From assembly GCA_022661535.1 (NCBI GenBank), contig JAKULF010000005.1, forward strand, positions 5,208,001 through 5,272,000: a stretch of 64,000 bases of DNA, read 5' to 3'. This document shows, in pieces, positions 14,495 through 26,030 of this stretch; within the stretch, counting starts at the first letter, position 1, and every line of letters begins with the position of its first letter. The position numbers and the translations under genes were made by a program. The notes below the pieces were generated by a model. It was not told the origin of the DNA and ran no database searches. It worked only from the letters and a program-made list of their open reading frames with translations. This stretch comes from Eutypa lata. Lineage: Eukaryota > Ascomycota > Sordariomycetes > Xylariales > Diatrypaceae.

Positions 14495-17400
14495 ATGCTC
14501 ATGACACAGTCTCCAGTATCGCCACTGGTTACTACACAGAACAATAGTAAAACGTTTAACTCGCGAAATCGATCTCGATCCAACACACTAGACAAGAACC
14601 CCGATTCTGCTATCGAGCTTTCTGACGGACCTACCTCGTCTTCATCGGCTCGTTTCAACGGTGACCACAACTTTGCTTACACCTACACAATGAATGGCAT
14701 AATGGGAACAGCGCCGCAAGGCACCTTGTATGTACGAGCTCTGTACGACTATGAAGCCGACGACCGTACGAGCCTAAGCTTTCACGAAGGTGATGTCATC
14801 CAAGTCATTACGCAGTTGGAAAGCGGCTGGTGGGATGGCGTAATTAATGGGGTCCGAGGCTGGTTTCCAAGTAATTATTGTCAAATTATTACAAGCCCTG
14901 ACGAGATACCCGACGCGCTCCAGGGGAACGAGGATCGAGATGATGACTTAGAGGACCAAGTCACGTACGAGGAGGAGTTCGATGATGAATTCGAGTCAGA
15001 CCAAGACGATAACGCACTACCCCTCGAGGGTACTAGCAAAAATCAAGGCCCAAAATTCAAGGCAGATTTCTGGATACCCCAGGCCACCTCCGATGGAAGG
15101 TTATACTATTTTAATACCCAGACGGGAGAGAGATGCGTTGAACTCCCACTCGAGTCGCCCACGTCGCTCAACGAAAACGGCCCAGCCGATAGGATGAAGA
15201 TAAGCATGCCGGAATATACGAGACCACCGCCCGAGTTAATGGCTGGAGGTATGGTGCAAGACGAAGACGAAGACTCAGAACTCACTTCGGCATCAGAAGC
15301 CGAGGGTGAATCATCCATGATGAGCTCAATGGGTTCCTTGGTAAGTGAATGCGATGCGATACAGCCTAACTTTTCACCGCTTATTTAACAAAACCCAACA
15401 GCCACCACGACACAAAAGTCGCACCTACACAAATGAAGGGAGCATTGGTATCTCTCCTTCGCCCTCGATGGACTCTATTTCTGGCTTAGTGCCCGCATTG
15501 CGCCGGGGAACCGACCCATTCATCAATACCAATCTATCAATATCGTCAGCCGCAGGTCCAACGCCCATTCTGGCGTCCGCCACTTCATTTACGAACGCCG
15601 GCTTCAATCTTCCACAAGCCGCGACGATTCCTCGGTCCTTTTTCGACGACGGTGCCTCCCAACCATTGACGTGGAATACGCTGGTTGCTAACATGAAACG
15701 CGCGATCGATCGTTACCGTGAAGCCATCACGAGCAGCAACCGATCCGAGTATGTGAGCCGTGCAGAAGACATCTCTGACCACCTTCGTCTACTTCTTGCC
15801 GCCGGCTCTGGTACGACTGATAATCACTCTGGTCAGCCCTCCATCATCTCCACTAACAAAGCGCTCTATCCGCATTTCCGAGACATGATGTCAAAATTCT
15901 CTAAGTTAGTTATATCATCTCATATTGCGGCGGCCGACTGGCCAAACGCGGAATCTGTCCAGAAGTGCATGCAGGAGGCCGATGGCGTCCTCCTTGGCGT
16001 CTTCAGCTTTGTGGAGGTTGCCAGGCAGCAGAGAGGAGAGGATATCCCGAGACTTTTCCCAGGTTTCGTCATCGGGAGCACAACCGGTGGGAGCTGGCAA
16101 AGTAATGGGCTCGGCCCTCGGGACCCCATCACGTCGAACTTCTTAGAGGATGAGGAAGGTACCACCGAACCAACGGCCATCCTAGACGGCAAGTTACTCG
16201 AGAGGCTCGACGAATACAAGAGGATGCTAGTATCTAGCATCAGGGAGCTGGAAAAGAACCTAGGGTTGACTGATAAAATCGTAACCACTTACCGACATGA
16301 GCTGATCAGTAACAACGTGTGCATTACTGGTGGAAAGGTGCTAGAGATGTTCAAGCCCTGGATTGCCATGATCGAGTCGATCGACCTGTCATCGTTAGGC
16401 GATAGCTTCCAGACACCCCAGCTCGCCGATCTCAGCACCAACAAACAAAGCCTTTATGACAACATTTCTGACCTGGTACTAGGGTGCCAAGCAGTCGCAG
16501 GTCCTTTGAGTGATGAATGGGCAGAGGTTCGAGGCGAATCCCTGGAGAACAGACTTAACTATGTGCGGTCTTGCGCTCAGGCTCTAGAGACGAATGCCTC
16601 GCATATAGGCTTCTCCCTTCAGCTCTTATCTGAGCAAGTGCAGATCAATCTACAACAACAGCAAGAAGAGCGGATGCGAGATGGCATCTACCAACGGGAA
16701 CAGCTCAAGAGAGGGGACACGGTGCCGTACAACAACCCAATGCACGGACGCACTGAGTCGCGAACTATAACTAGGCCACCACTCATGACATCGCAGTCCT
16801 ACACGGAGGGAGACGTTGGGAAACCTACCTATAGGAAGGGTGGCAACTTATCCAAGGCTGCGAAGGTGTTGGGAGAAGGCAATCTACCTGATGCGATACA
16901 GCCCCTCGACGAAACCGCACCGTTCCTGAAGCTCGACTTTGAGCATGACCTCTCCTATGATCAGAAGACGTCACCACCATCTATCAAGGGTGGGTCGCTG
17001 CTGGCCTTAGCGGAGCAGCTCACAAGACACGACAAATTAGACTCGAATTTCAACAATACCTTCCTTCTGACTTACCGATCGTTTACGACGGCTCGGGAGC
17101 TTTTTGAGCTTCTGGTTCAACGATTCAACATCCAACCACCAGAAGGATTAGGTCATTCCGACTACGATTTATGGAGAGACCGCAAGCAGAAGCCGATTCG
17201 CTTCCGCGTGGTCAATATCCTAAAGAACTGGTTCGACAACTTCTGGATGGAGGAGCCGAACGAGGAGTCCAAGCAATTAATCCGTGATGTTTACACGTTT
17301 GCTAGAGATCACGTCAAGTCTACGGAGACGCCTGGCTCTGGGCCCCTTATGTCTGTCTTGGACCAGCGACTTAGTGGTAGGGAAAATCCATCGAAGCGCA

Positions 17401-18398
17401 TGGTCCAAACATTTGCGAACAATGTTCCTACACCCATCATGCCAAAGAACATGAAGAAGCTCAAGTTCCTAGACATCGACGTCACAGAATTTGCTCGCCA
17501 ACTGACAATCATCGAGTCGAAACTTTATGGGAAGATTAAACCGACTGAATGTCTTAATAAGAGATGGCAGAAGAAGGTTGGCGAGGGTGAACCTGAACCA
17601 GCACCAAATGTGAAAGCCCTTATCTTACACTCGAATCAAATGACCAACTGGGTGGCCGAGATGATCTTAGCTCAGATGGATGTTAGGAGGCGCGTAATGG
17701 TGATCAAACACTTTGTGGCCGTTGCTGATGTGAGTGGAACAATATACCCACTGATTCGATATCTGAGCATACTAACTAGCTTCCTAGAAATGCCGAGGAC
17801 TGAATAACTTTTCAACTCTCACATCAATCATCTCTGCCCTTGGTACTGCACCTATCGCCCGCTTGAAGCGGACCTGGGATCAAGTCCCTGCTCGGTCAAA
17901 TGTGACCTTGGAGACCATGCGGTCACTGATGGCTGGAACGAAGAACTTCAGTGAATATCGTGAGGCTCTTCATGCCGCCAACCCACCTTGTATACCATTT
18001 TTCGGTACGTAAACCCATCATTTTCTTAGTTCCACTATGGCCTTGACTAATGCTGTCAAACAATAGGCGTGTACTTGACAGATCTAACCTTCATCGAGGA
18101 TGGTATTCCTTCGATCACTAAGAAGACTAACTTGATCAATTTTGCCAAACGAGCAAAGACAGCTGAAGTAATTCGTGATGTTCAACAGTACCAGAACGCT
18201 CCCTATTCACTTCAACCCGTGCCAGAACTGCAAGATTACATATTGAGTAACATGCAAGCTGCTGGTGATGTACATGAGATGTACGATAAGAGCTTGGCGG
18301 TTGAGCCCCGTGAGCGGGAAGATGAAAAAATCGTGAGGTATGTTGCTTTGAGGGAACAGCAAATGGCGGTTTCTCAGGGCCAGCTCTATTTCGGATGA
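14495..18398 (+). CDS. cdc25: Ras guanine-nucleotide exchange factor, Cdc25 type
   Basis: Activates Ras by exchanging GDP for GTP at the membrane, upstream of cAMP/PKA or MAPK signalling in fungi. Four exons: 14495-15340, 15402-17729, 17788-18004 and 18067-18398. Introns are 61, 58 and 62 bp, all GT-AG and in frame, giving 1240 aa. Domains: SH3 at residues 78-133 (ALYDYEAD to WFPSNY); a WW-like segment at about 192-220 (YYFN..T); an acidic stretch between them; RasGEF-N from about 802 (LLTYRSFTTARELF); and the catalytic RasGEF from about 970 (DVTEFARQLTIIES) to about 1210, including CRGLNNFSTL restored across intron 2. Length and order match fungal Cdc25 proteins. The start is uncertain: ATGs at 14495 and 14501 are in frame, and the ORF is open back to 14387. 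The Ser/Asn-rich N-terminus does not decide it. Confidence 0.93.
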
Positions 18399-21310
18399 AC
18401 GTTTGAAGTCTTCAATAAGCGCAAACACTTTGTATCCGTTGGAGATTGTGACCCGTTTTTTCTTGCCTAATTCCGAGAATCTAGAACAAAAGCTTACTTA
18501 ACTCTTCCGTGATATAGGGTCCTAGCCGAATCTGGTTTCCTATAGAGTCGTACAGGCCCAGCGGCCGATGCAAGCACGCATGCAGCGTGTATCCGGCGCA
18601 ACCCTACGTCCCGTGTTGACAAGGACATCATCTCCGCAAGCAGCCGATGAAGTTACACAACATTTGGGTAACTCATGTCTAATGGGTGGGTGCTGCGCTT
18701 GCTGTCAGGGTCTGCGACAGCGGAGGGGGTCAAGAACGCATTGGCTGACCCTAGCGTGGGTCTTTTCCGGGGGCCAGGGAAGGACGACCCGTGCCGGACG
18801 CGTTATACCGAGCTATATTGGAGAGCCATAAAGAGCTTCCCGGAACCATGTACAACTCGGAGCCATGATGTGATGCAGACGGGATAATTCCCTTCCGGGC
18901 TATCGGTCCATCGAAATCCGAAATGCTAGACAGGCGCAGAAAGCAAACATCTTATCGGAAACGATGCTGTGTAACCCAGCTCGCGCTAGGTGGCAGATAT
19001 GGTAGTCGCAGACTAGGGTCTTAACAAGCTCAGAAACAGTTGCTCGGAATGACCTGAGAGGGTTGGGTGAAAACGGTTGCTCTCGACGGTGTATCAAATA
19101 TATAAATAAGTGACTGGTCAAATGACGTGACAAGAAACGCGCGGCTGATGTACACGATCCGAAGACATCATCAGAAGGCCGCGGGAGATCGCAGTGCACG
19201 TTGCTCTAACTCTCTCTAGTTGCTTCAGACGCATAACCTCCAGGGTATCCTGAAAAGAAGCGAGTTGTGTTGGCGGTGAATTTGGCTGTCGGTGGGTTTA
19301 TACCGTGTATAAGGCATACACAATTGCCTGTTTCATAGCGTGCGGGATAGGAATGGTATTCTTCTTCATCGGGGGCTATATAAGTAGGTGGGTGGGCCGG
19401 GCCGGGTAACTTCTTGTTCGATATTCCATTCTTCAAATTAAAAGCAAATTAAAAGCAGCCCGAGTACTTAATATTCCATTTCCGTGGCTGCTTACTTGTC
19501 TGATATGTGTATACCTATACCTGTTTGGTCCCTGTGGCACTGTCCTCGGGTCACTCAGACAGCAGTGTGACTATGTATAACCTACCTATACGGGGACCTA
19601 CCCGGCATCTTAAGGTTAATCTCGGCCTTTCCGAGACTTTAGGTAAACTTCTCCTTATTGGGTTGGGTGTATTACACGCCTCCTTGTTCGTGCTCAGCCG
19701 CCCCATCACGCACACGGTTTTATGCATACCTATGTACTTAGGTAGGTGGGCTCATGTCGTAATAACCAAGCCATCGAGAACGTCGGGTTTTTATCAAGAT
19801 GCCCCGGCTTGAATCATATGAGTGAACTGGTGATAATAAGCCATTATCTGATTGGAGATAACGTCCATTGGAGCTTTTTTTTCAAGTTATGTCTTCACTT
19901 TGGGAATACACTCGTGTGGTCGGTCCCTCCCCTGAGAAAGAGAGTCCTTTTAACGTCCTCGTTCTCGCTCTTCCTTCGCATCCGGCGCTGCTGCTGCTGC
20001 TGCTGGAATAATTCCGATAAGTGCGGGAGTTTTCTCCTTAGGCTCTGTCCTCTACCTTGACTTTCGGCGTGGGTATGGCGGCCGTGCGTATCCTGTTCCT
20101 CCTCACTAGTCGACGCAATGGTAGAATCATCATCCTCCTCCGTTTTCAAAGCCACTTTCTTCTCGTCAACGTTCACTTGGTTAGACCTCCGACTTAACCT
20201 GTATACAATGTCTCCCTGGTTCCTCCGCTTCTCAACACGCTTCCTGGTGGCCCGGTATTTCTCGGACATGGTAGCTAAGGAGTATTATCAGCACGCCAGA
20301 TGTGCTGGTAGCGGGTGCCTGCTAGGTTGGTATTGAGGTCCCGGGGATTGGTTTGAAGGATATTTAGAATGTTCGTACTGGTATTCTGAAGACTTGGTTC
20401 TGGATATATATGCCTAGAGTATCGCTAGTCAGTAAACCCATATTGACAGACATCGGGTGTCCTTCTCGAGAGAGGTACTGTCCTAGCTTGGTGGCAAATA
20501 TTGGAACCAGAGATTCGCAATAGAGCACCTTCCTCCAAAGACTCTTTGGTCAATAAGGCATTTAGATCACTATTGTGGTGGCTATTCATGTAGTCAGTGT
20601 TAAGATATGAATTTGTTGTTTTGTTCCGATACATCTCATTACTAGTATTTATTTCGGTAGGAAGCCGCTTAGTTCACAGCCCTTCTACACTCTGGTAGTT
20701 TAATGCCATTATTCGAATAATGCTGCCGGACGTGATTGTTCGCATGGCTGATCTTTGCGGCGCAATTGGCAAGTTTCAGACATTGCCATCTACTGTCAAA
20801 CTACTCGGTGCGACAGGTAGTATTGCATTCTTTATCCCATAATCTTTGACGTTGCGGTCGTGTTCTAGATAACGCTTCAGGGCTTTAATATAGCCTCATA
20901 TTATAATGGATCTCCTTCAACAACCGAATATCTACTCTAGAAGGGAGGGCAGTATTTAAATAGTTATTGTGAAGCCTGGTGACTTTTTCCTACTCAGACA
21001 ATCGGACTCTTAATAGTACTTCGCACCTGGTCCATTGAGCCTATAGAAACGCCACTGAGCTGAACAGGTTTTTATATGCACAGCCATGTTGGCACATTTG
21101 GCTTTAAGATGTGATTGGGTTGAAAGGTGGCTATGTTATTTTTGAAAAGCCCCCACCACCAATCCTGTGATCACGGCTGAGCCTGAGAGAATGCCGGGTG
21201 AATCTCCCTCATTTCAATAGATTTCAATCGCCCTCAAGCACCACTGTTCGGGGAATCTTAATCTGTGTAGGTGCATCACTTTCTACCTATAACGCGATTT
21301 GAGAAACGCT
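18399..21310. other. Intergenic between the RasGEF and HeLo-E2 genes
   Basis: The first few hundred bases (to about 18900) are GC-richer with overlapping ORFs but no domain; they probably include the RasGEF 3' UTR. The rest is ordinary intergenic sequence apart from one charged ORF at 19895-20269, listed separately. A CTG/CAG triplet tract lies at about 19987-20004. Nothing else is recognised. Confidence 0.4.
19895..20269 (-). CDS. Possible small charged protein, unrecognised
   Basis: An ORF of 124 codons starting at ATG 20269. The product is highly charged: a basic N-terminus (KYRATRKRVEKRR), an acidic centre (EEDDDSTIAS), a run of seven glutamines encoded by a CAG tract, then a basic RRMRRK segment. 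No domain, signal peptide or membrane segment is visible. Nothing upstream or downstream suggests more exons with certainty. It could be a real small nuclear protein or a chance ORF in GC-richer sequence; transcription evidence would decide. Confidence 0.28.
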   Translation of the reverse strand: MSEKYRATRKRVEKRRNQGDIVYRLSRRSNQVNVDEKKVALKTEEDDDSTIASTSEEEQDTHGRHTHAESQGRGQSLRRKLPHLSELFQQQQQQRRMRRKSENEDVKRTLFLRGGTDHTSVFPK

Positions 21311-23605
21311 ATGTCAGAAATCGCAGGGTTAGCTCTTGGAGCTTTAGGGATCGCGGGGTTGTTCAAATCTTGCGTTGAAAACTTTGATATCGTCGTGAGA
21401 GCTCGTGATTGTAGCGAGGAGTTCGAGCGGTTATGCACCGTCGTGAGTCGCTTCATTTACACACACTTCATGTCGCTGATACTAACGCAAGGGGCGAATT
21501 AGCTTTCTCTTCAACAGATCCGTCTCGTCATATGGGGCGAAACCCTAGGTTTGATTCCGAGGGTGAATGGAAGCAAAGCAATATACAATCATGGTCTTGA
21601 CCGCCCAGATGGTGAGTATAAAATGGTTGGGATCGGAATACGCTATCTTCTCCTACGGGTTCCGGGCTTGAGCTGATCTCTATCGTAATTGCTAACCTTC
21701 TCGTAGTACGTTCAACCCCTATCATCCTATGTATCAAGGCTTCCATATACCCCTAGCCGTTTCGAGAATATCGGCCTTCTAATTGAAACCCGACATGTTA
21801 ACGCGAAGCAGATTCGCCCCGTAATCGAATCCAGTCTATACCAGCTCAAGAACCTTCTATCTAAAGCCGATGTCATCGGCGAGCGTTACGGAACTCAATA
21901 TGACCAGAGCAATGTCGATTCTGACACAACGTCCCGGGCCATGGCCATCTTCCGCGAGCCATTCGAGCGTTTCAAGGCCCGGCTCAAGAGTAGCCAGAAA
22001 CAGAAGAGCATCTGGAAGGTAACACGGTGGTCCGTTCATGACTACGAGCGTTTTAGATCCCTCGTCGACAATATCCGAGAGATAATCGATGCGCTCGAGG
22101 GGATTACGAGTGCTCTAGGTATGCTAGAGAGGCAACAAACTATGTTAGCCAATGAGATCGAATCACTGTCCGATACTCAGAGCCTTGAGCTACTCCAAGA
22201 AGTGGGATCTTCCAGGCATGCGCCTGAGGTGCTTCAGACGGTTTCGGAAACGGCTAGTCTCAGACTCACCGCGATCACGTCAAGTTCTCGCTCCTACCAT
22301 ACGGCCTTGACAGAGCAAACCCGTGGCTCCTCTTCCGGGCAGCGTGCACTACCTATCAGGTCGCTGCGCTCGGTTGAACATAGTTCTAGACTTGGTGGTA
22401 TTCCCGATGAAGGAGTATCGGGTGCTAAAGTTATCCCAAGTCAAAATAAAATGCCTACGCAAGATGCACGCCAAGAGCAGTCCGCTTTCGACGAACGCTA
22501 TGACATACCCCAACATCAACGATGGATCGCCGAACTGCTGAGACGACACCAACCGAAAAATCAGACGCTTGCAGATCCAAAAGGGGATAGCGAGTACGGA
22601 AAAGCCCTCCGAACCATCAAGCAGGCCGATGAGGACGCTTACTGTGCGTCATCGGCAAAACTCATGTCACAAGCTCATGAAGGCCAAACCTTGGCCCGGC
22701 AAGTATTCATCGAATTACGCAATGTTCGACGTGCGTCAGTGCCTTTCATCAGTGCAGCTACAGTGGGTGATGATATCTCCCAGTTGATAGCTAGCATCGA
22801 GGGGCCTCCTGGGACTCCTTATGAGGGCGGAGTCTTCTGGATCACGGTGAAGCTATCCGAAGGACAACCGCCGGTGTTACGGTTTCAAACAAGAATCTAC
22901 CATCCAAACATTGATCATAGTGGCACAATCTGCGCCGACTACGCAAGTTGGTGGCGGGAAACCCACTTGATGAACGAGCGCCAAAGGGGGCGCCAACTAC
23001 CATGGTTCTCAGAGAGGATAACGAACCATTATTCAATCGGCGCCCTTCTTGTCGCGTTATGCGGACTCCTTGCGAGTCCTAACGTTGATGATCCCCTGGT
23101 GCCTGAGATCGCAGAGAAGTACGTGACGGACTTCGAGGCGTATTGTCAGGCCGCAAAACTGTACACGCAAAGATACGCAAAATGTGGCCGCCCAGATACT
23201 AGCGAACTAAAATTTCCTGCTAATGGGCCTGAGCTCCGTGGGGGGAAAGACAGCTACGAACCCCCTGAATTTACCTCCAAGACGGTCTCTGAGAGCCTAA
23301 TCAACCCCTGGAAAGTTGCATCCAAAGAAAACGAGGACGAAGAATGTGCGATTGGGGAGTGTCCGAATTTATCCAAACCATCTGATGAATCCGAAAACGA
23401 TCGGGATCCTCCTCTATACTGGCGTATGTCCCCTTCTTGCAGGCAATACAAATACATCTTTGAACCTGAAATCGAGCTTGAGGAGCACTTCGACGTCCGT
23501 GCCCTGGAGTTGTCCCGGGATATTTGTCAGAGTCTGGGACTGAGTGAAACTGTCTATATCTACCTACAAAAAAACTCATTCTCACGTAGTTATATGTCTA
23601 ACTAA
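21311..23605 (+). CDS. HeLo-domain protein fused to a ubiquitin-conjugating (E2) domain
   Basis: The N-terminus (exon 21311-21442, then 21518 on) is a HeLo domain: a glycine-rich hydrophobic first helix (GLALGALGIAGLF), then VIWGETLGL after the first intron (75 bp, GT-AG, in frame), and helical segments to about residue 220, as in HET-S-like prion-controlled cell-death proteins. A polar linker of about 170 residues follows. An E2 fold then occupies about 22560-23190: IEGPPGTPYEGG, RIYHPNI and GTIC with the catalytic Cys codon at 22931-22933, spaced from HPN as in UbcH5/Ubc4, and a C-terminal NVDDPLVPEIAEKY helix. About 140 acidic residues trail. The predicted total is about 700 aa. The second intron is unsettled: GTGAGT at 21612 and the good acceptor ending at 21706 do not keep frame together. 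The alternatives 21626/21706 or 21616/21756 do keep frame but use weaker donors. E2 activity is plausible because the Cys and HPN are kept. A membrane or death role is inferred only from HeLo. Confidence 0.8.
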
Positions 23606-24014
23606 ACCGCATTTGGACGTACACGGACCTCAAAGTGGACGTGCCTCCATATAAGCCATACTACGCCACATGTGCACCCCCTGGCACCTCTGAATTTATC
23701 AAGCCTAAGTTGCCTGAGCTGCCACCTTTAAGTTACCACCTTAACAGCGTGGGCGCGCAGCGCGGTTAGGGTTAGGGTTAGGGTTAATTAGTTAGGGTTA
23801 GGTGTTAGTTTAGGGTTAAGGTTAGGCCCCGGGGGCGGTGCGAGCCTTTCCATTTATCTAAAAAAAAATTGTTGCGATATACGGTGGTGGTGATGGTGGT
23901 GGTGATGTTAATAGGTGGTGACATACGTATGTGGTGGGTGGTGATTTGGGTGTGTCCAAATGCGGTTTAGATATAAGTGAGAATAATCTTTTTTGTAGGT
24001 GGATATAGACGGTT
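23548..24014. repeat. Inverted repeat enclosing a telomere-like tract
   Basis: The left arm (23548-23618) overlaps the last codons and stop of the HeLo-E2 ORF. The right arm (23954-24014) is its reverse complement. Both share GTCTATATC-type and ACCTACAAAAAA words, ATTCTCAC, and a perfect 17-nt CTAAACCGCATTTGGAC. The left arm carries two small insertions. The right arm, read in reverse, still encodes TVYIHLQK against TVYIYLQK in the gene. The roughly 335-bp centre contains the TTAGGG tract and a GGT/GAT-rich stretch (23884-23950). Confidence 0.75.
23765..23826 (+). repeat. Interstitial telomere-like TTAGGG tract
   Basis: Several direct TTAGGG units, the first three perfect, followed by degenerate copies (TTAGTTAGGG, GGTGTTAG, TTTAGGG, TTAAGGTTAGG). 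TTAGGG is the telomere repeat of most filamentous fungi. The tract lies between genes, flanked by short GC-rich sequence (GCGCGCAGCGC and CCCCGGGGG). Confidence 0.85.
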
Positions 24015-24476
24015 TGGGACCTTCGGTAGCAGCATTTTGAGGAGAATCACAACTCGGTCAAAGCGAGAAGCGGGACGCATAGCCAAATGATCCACTGGGC
24101 TAAGGTCTCTCATGGAAGCCCGGTCGTAGAAATAAAAATGCCGAGCCTTGATCTTAATCCATGCAAGGCCCTCCTTCAAGTCAGATTATCGGTCGGGCTG
24201 TCGGCCTGGGTTATCTGGGATCCAGAAACTGAAAATGAATGGAACCCACGCCGGAGGGACACTGTGTTGACGTCTATATTTCATTGTACTCTGGAAATCC
24301 GCCATCTGTCCATCATGGATAGTTGAAGTACGATGGCGCCATTGTGTGGAACAGCAATGTAGAGCGAACCGCCAACGGCGTGTCTTTTAGTTGCAACAAG
24401 TTACAACGGATTTGCTCTGCGCTACGATATGTCAGGCCATATGTATAAATACGCCGACATCTGGTTCACTACCCCT

Positions 24477-24678
24477 GGCAAGCTGCTGGCAAAATAATTA
24501 ATACTTTCTACCATACACCTATCTACTTCTTTAACTTTATGTATGCTCCGGTTATGATGGATATCAAGATGGTTAAAATATGCTGAATATAGAATAATCA
24601 CTGATTATACTGTCTGACCAAATATTATCTGGGTTCGAACTTTTTTCAACGTGTCATTCAATTTGGCAACAACTTGCC
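24477..24678. mobile_element. MITE-like element, single-unit copy
   Basis: About 202 bp bounded by imperfect inverted ends: GGCAAGCTGCTGGCAAAAT on the left against the reverse complement of ATTTGGCAACAACTTGCC on the right. The interior words (AGAATAATCACTGATTAT, AACGTGTCATTCAATTTGGCA) recur in the element at 39956-40355, so this is a family. No coding capacity and no certain target-site duplication. Confidence 0.6.
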
Positions 24679-25019
24679 TAGATATGGCGATCGGAAGGTG
24701 ACGGCAAAGCTCACATATTATGGTGGTCCCGCATGTCTTGGTAGGTTGTTCTATACAACCAATTCAAACGCAAAGCTTGGTGTACTAATTCAAGACAATA
24801 TAGATAGATAGTACAATTCCCGTCACTTCTAAGAGCTATAGATATAATAAGTCGATCCGCTATGACGGCGGCCGTACTGCAGCCTAGCAAGACGCGAATC
24901 CGCGATCAGGTAGTCATTCTCGATCGCACTATGCGCCGAGAGGCTTGTATAGGGAGGAGTTGCGAGGTATAAAAACGTCGTGTGGCATTACACGTTCAAG
25001 GTGATATAGCCTGTAATTT

Positions 25020-26030
25020 TTTATTAGTCACTATGTATTTGTATATAGGATAATTCAACCATCACGAACAGAGCCTGGCAGGAGCAGATTCTTGCCATTT
25101 GTCGTATAAGACTCATTACATAAACCGGTGGAGGCGCGGTCGTGGTAGTAGGCGGCGGCGGGACATCCGCGGTACTGGCCGGAGGTGGGGCCGTTGTGGT
25201 AGGGGTCGGGGTGGGGACGGGACCAGATCGTCGTGGTCCGGCGGATGTCCGTTCGGTACGCCATAGAACTCTTCGCAGAGTTGACCACAAGTCGCTTCAG
25301 CGCCGCATGTCGGTGATGGGGTGTCCGCCAAAGTCGTTGCCAAAATAGATGATATACTTAGACATTGAATTCGAATAAGTATAAATTACTCAATAACAAT
25401 CAACTATTATTCTATCATAAAAGTATGAAATATGATTACTCGATGTCGTTATAAAAATGCCATTTATATTAAGGATAAACTAAATACGTGTAAGTGCTTT
25501 ATGTACACTTAAGTACGTAGTGGGAAAATGCATCAGTTATTTCTAGCAACAACGCGTCCGCCTCCCATGTTATCATGTCCAGCGAAAATACACCAAGGCT
25601 ATCGGGATTAAGTACTTACCTAGGATTTATCTCCACTGCTCCCACCGGGTCTGCCGCCACCTCCGCCAATATTCTCTGGCGGATCTGGTGGAGTGAATGT
25701 ACCAATGTCAAGATTGATGTCAGTTGGACAATACCCTGTGGGGATGCGTTAGGGAAAAGGCACGATTCCGAACGGAGTTCGTTTTCAACTTCGTAAGTAA
25801 TTTGTTTGTCCCAAATGAACCTCACCCAGGGCAGATCGTTCTGTTGACCCGCCGGTGACAGGAACGCCTTTGATTTCCAGTGCCCGCTGGAAGGCTAGGC
25901 CAAGGTGCTCGACCGAGCCCGACATTTTAGCTACAGCAATCGGAGTCCCGCCTTGGCCGGCAAAATAACTGCCTTCGTTGGTCAACCTCGGGAACCAGAC
26001 CAGCCCTCCCGGAGTGTGGAACACCTAATC
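25020..26030 (-). pseudogene. Decayed gene fragment(s), unrecognised
   Basis: Two patches of coding-like sequence on the minus strand. One (26024-25616) has a segment with GGLVWFPRLTNEGSYF, and a Gly-rich end (ENIGGGGGRPGG) in another frame. The second (25343-25040) has a short Cys-containing piece (PTCGAEATCGQLCEEF) that then shifts frame into a Pro/Thr-rich tail (TPTPTTTAPPP). Each patch spreads over more than one frame and has stops, so no intact product is possible without frameshifts or unseen introns. The Cys plus Thr/Pro-rich pattern is typical of secreted fungal proteins, but I cannot name a family. Confidence 0.27.
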
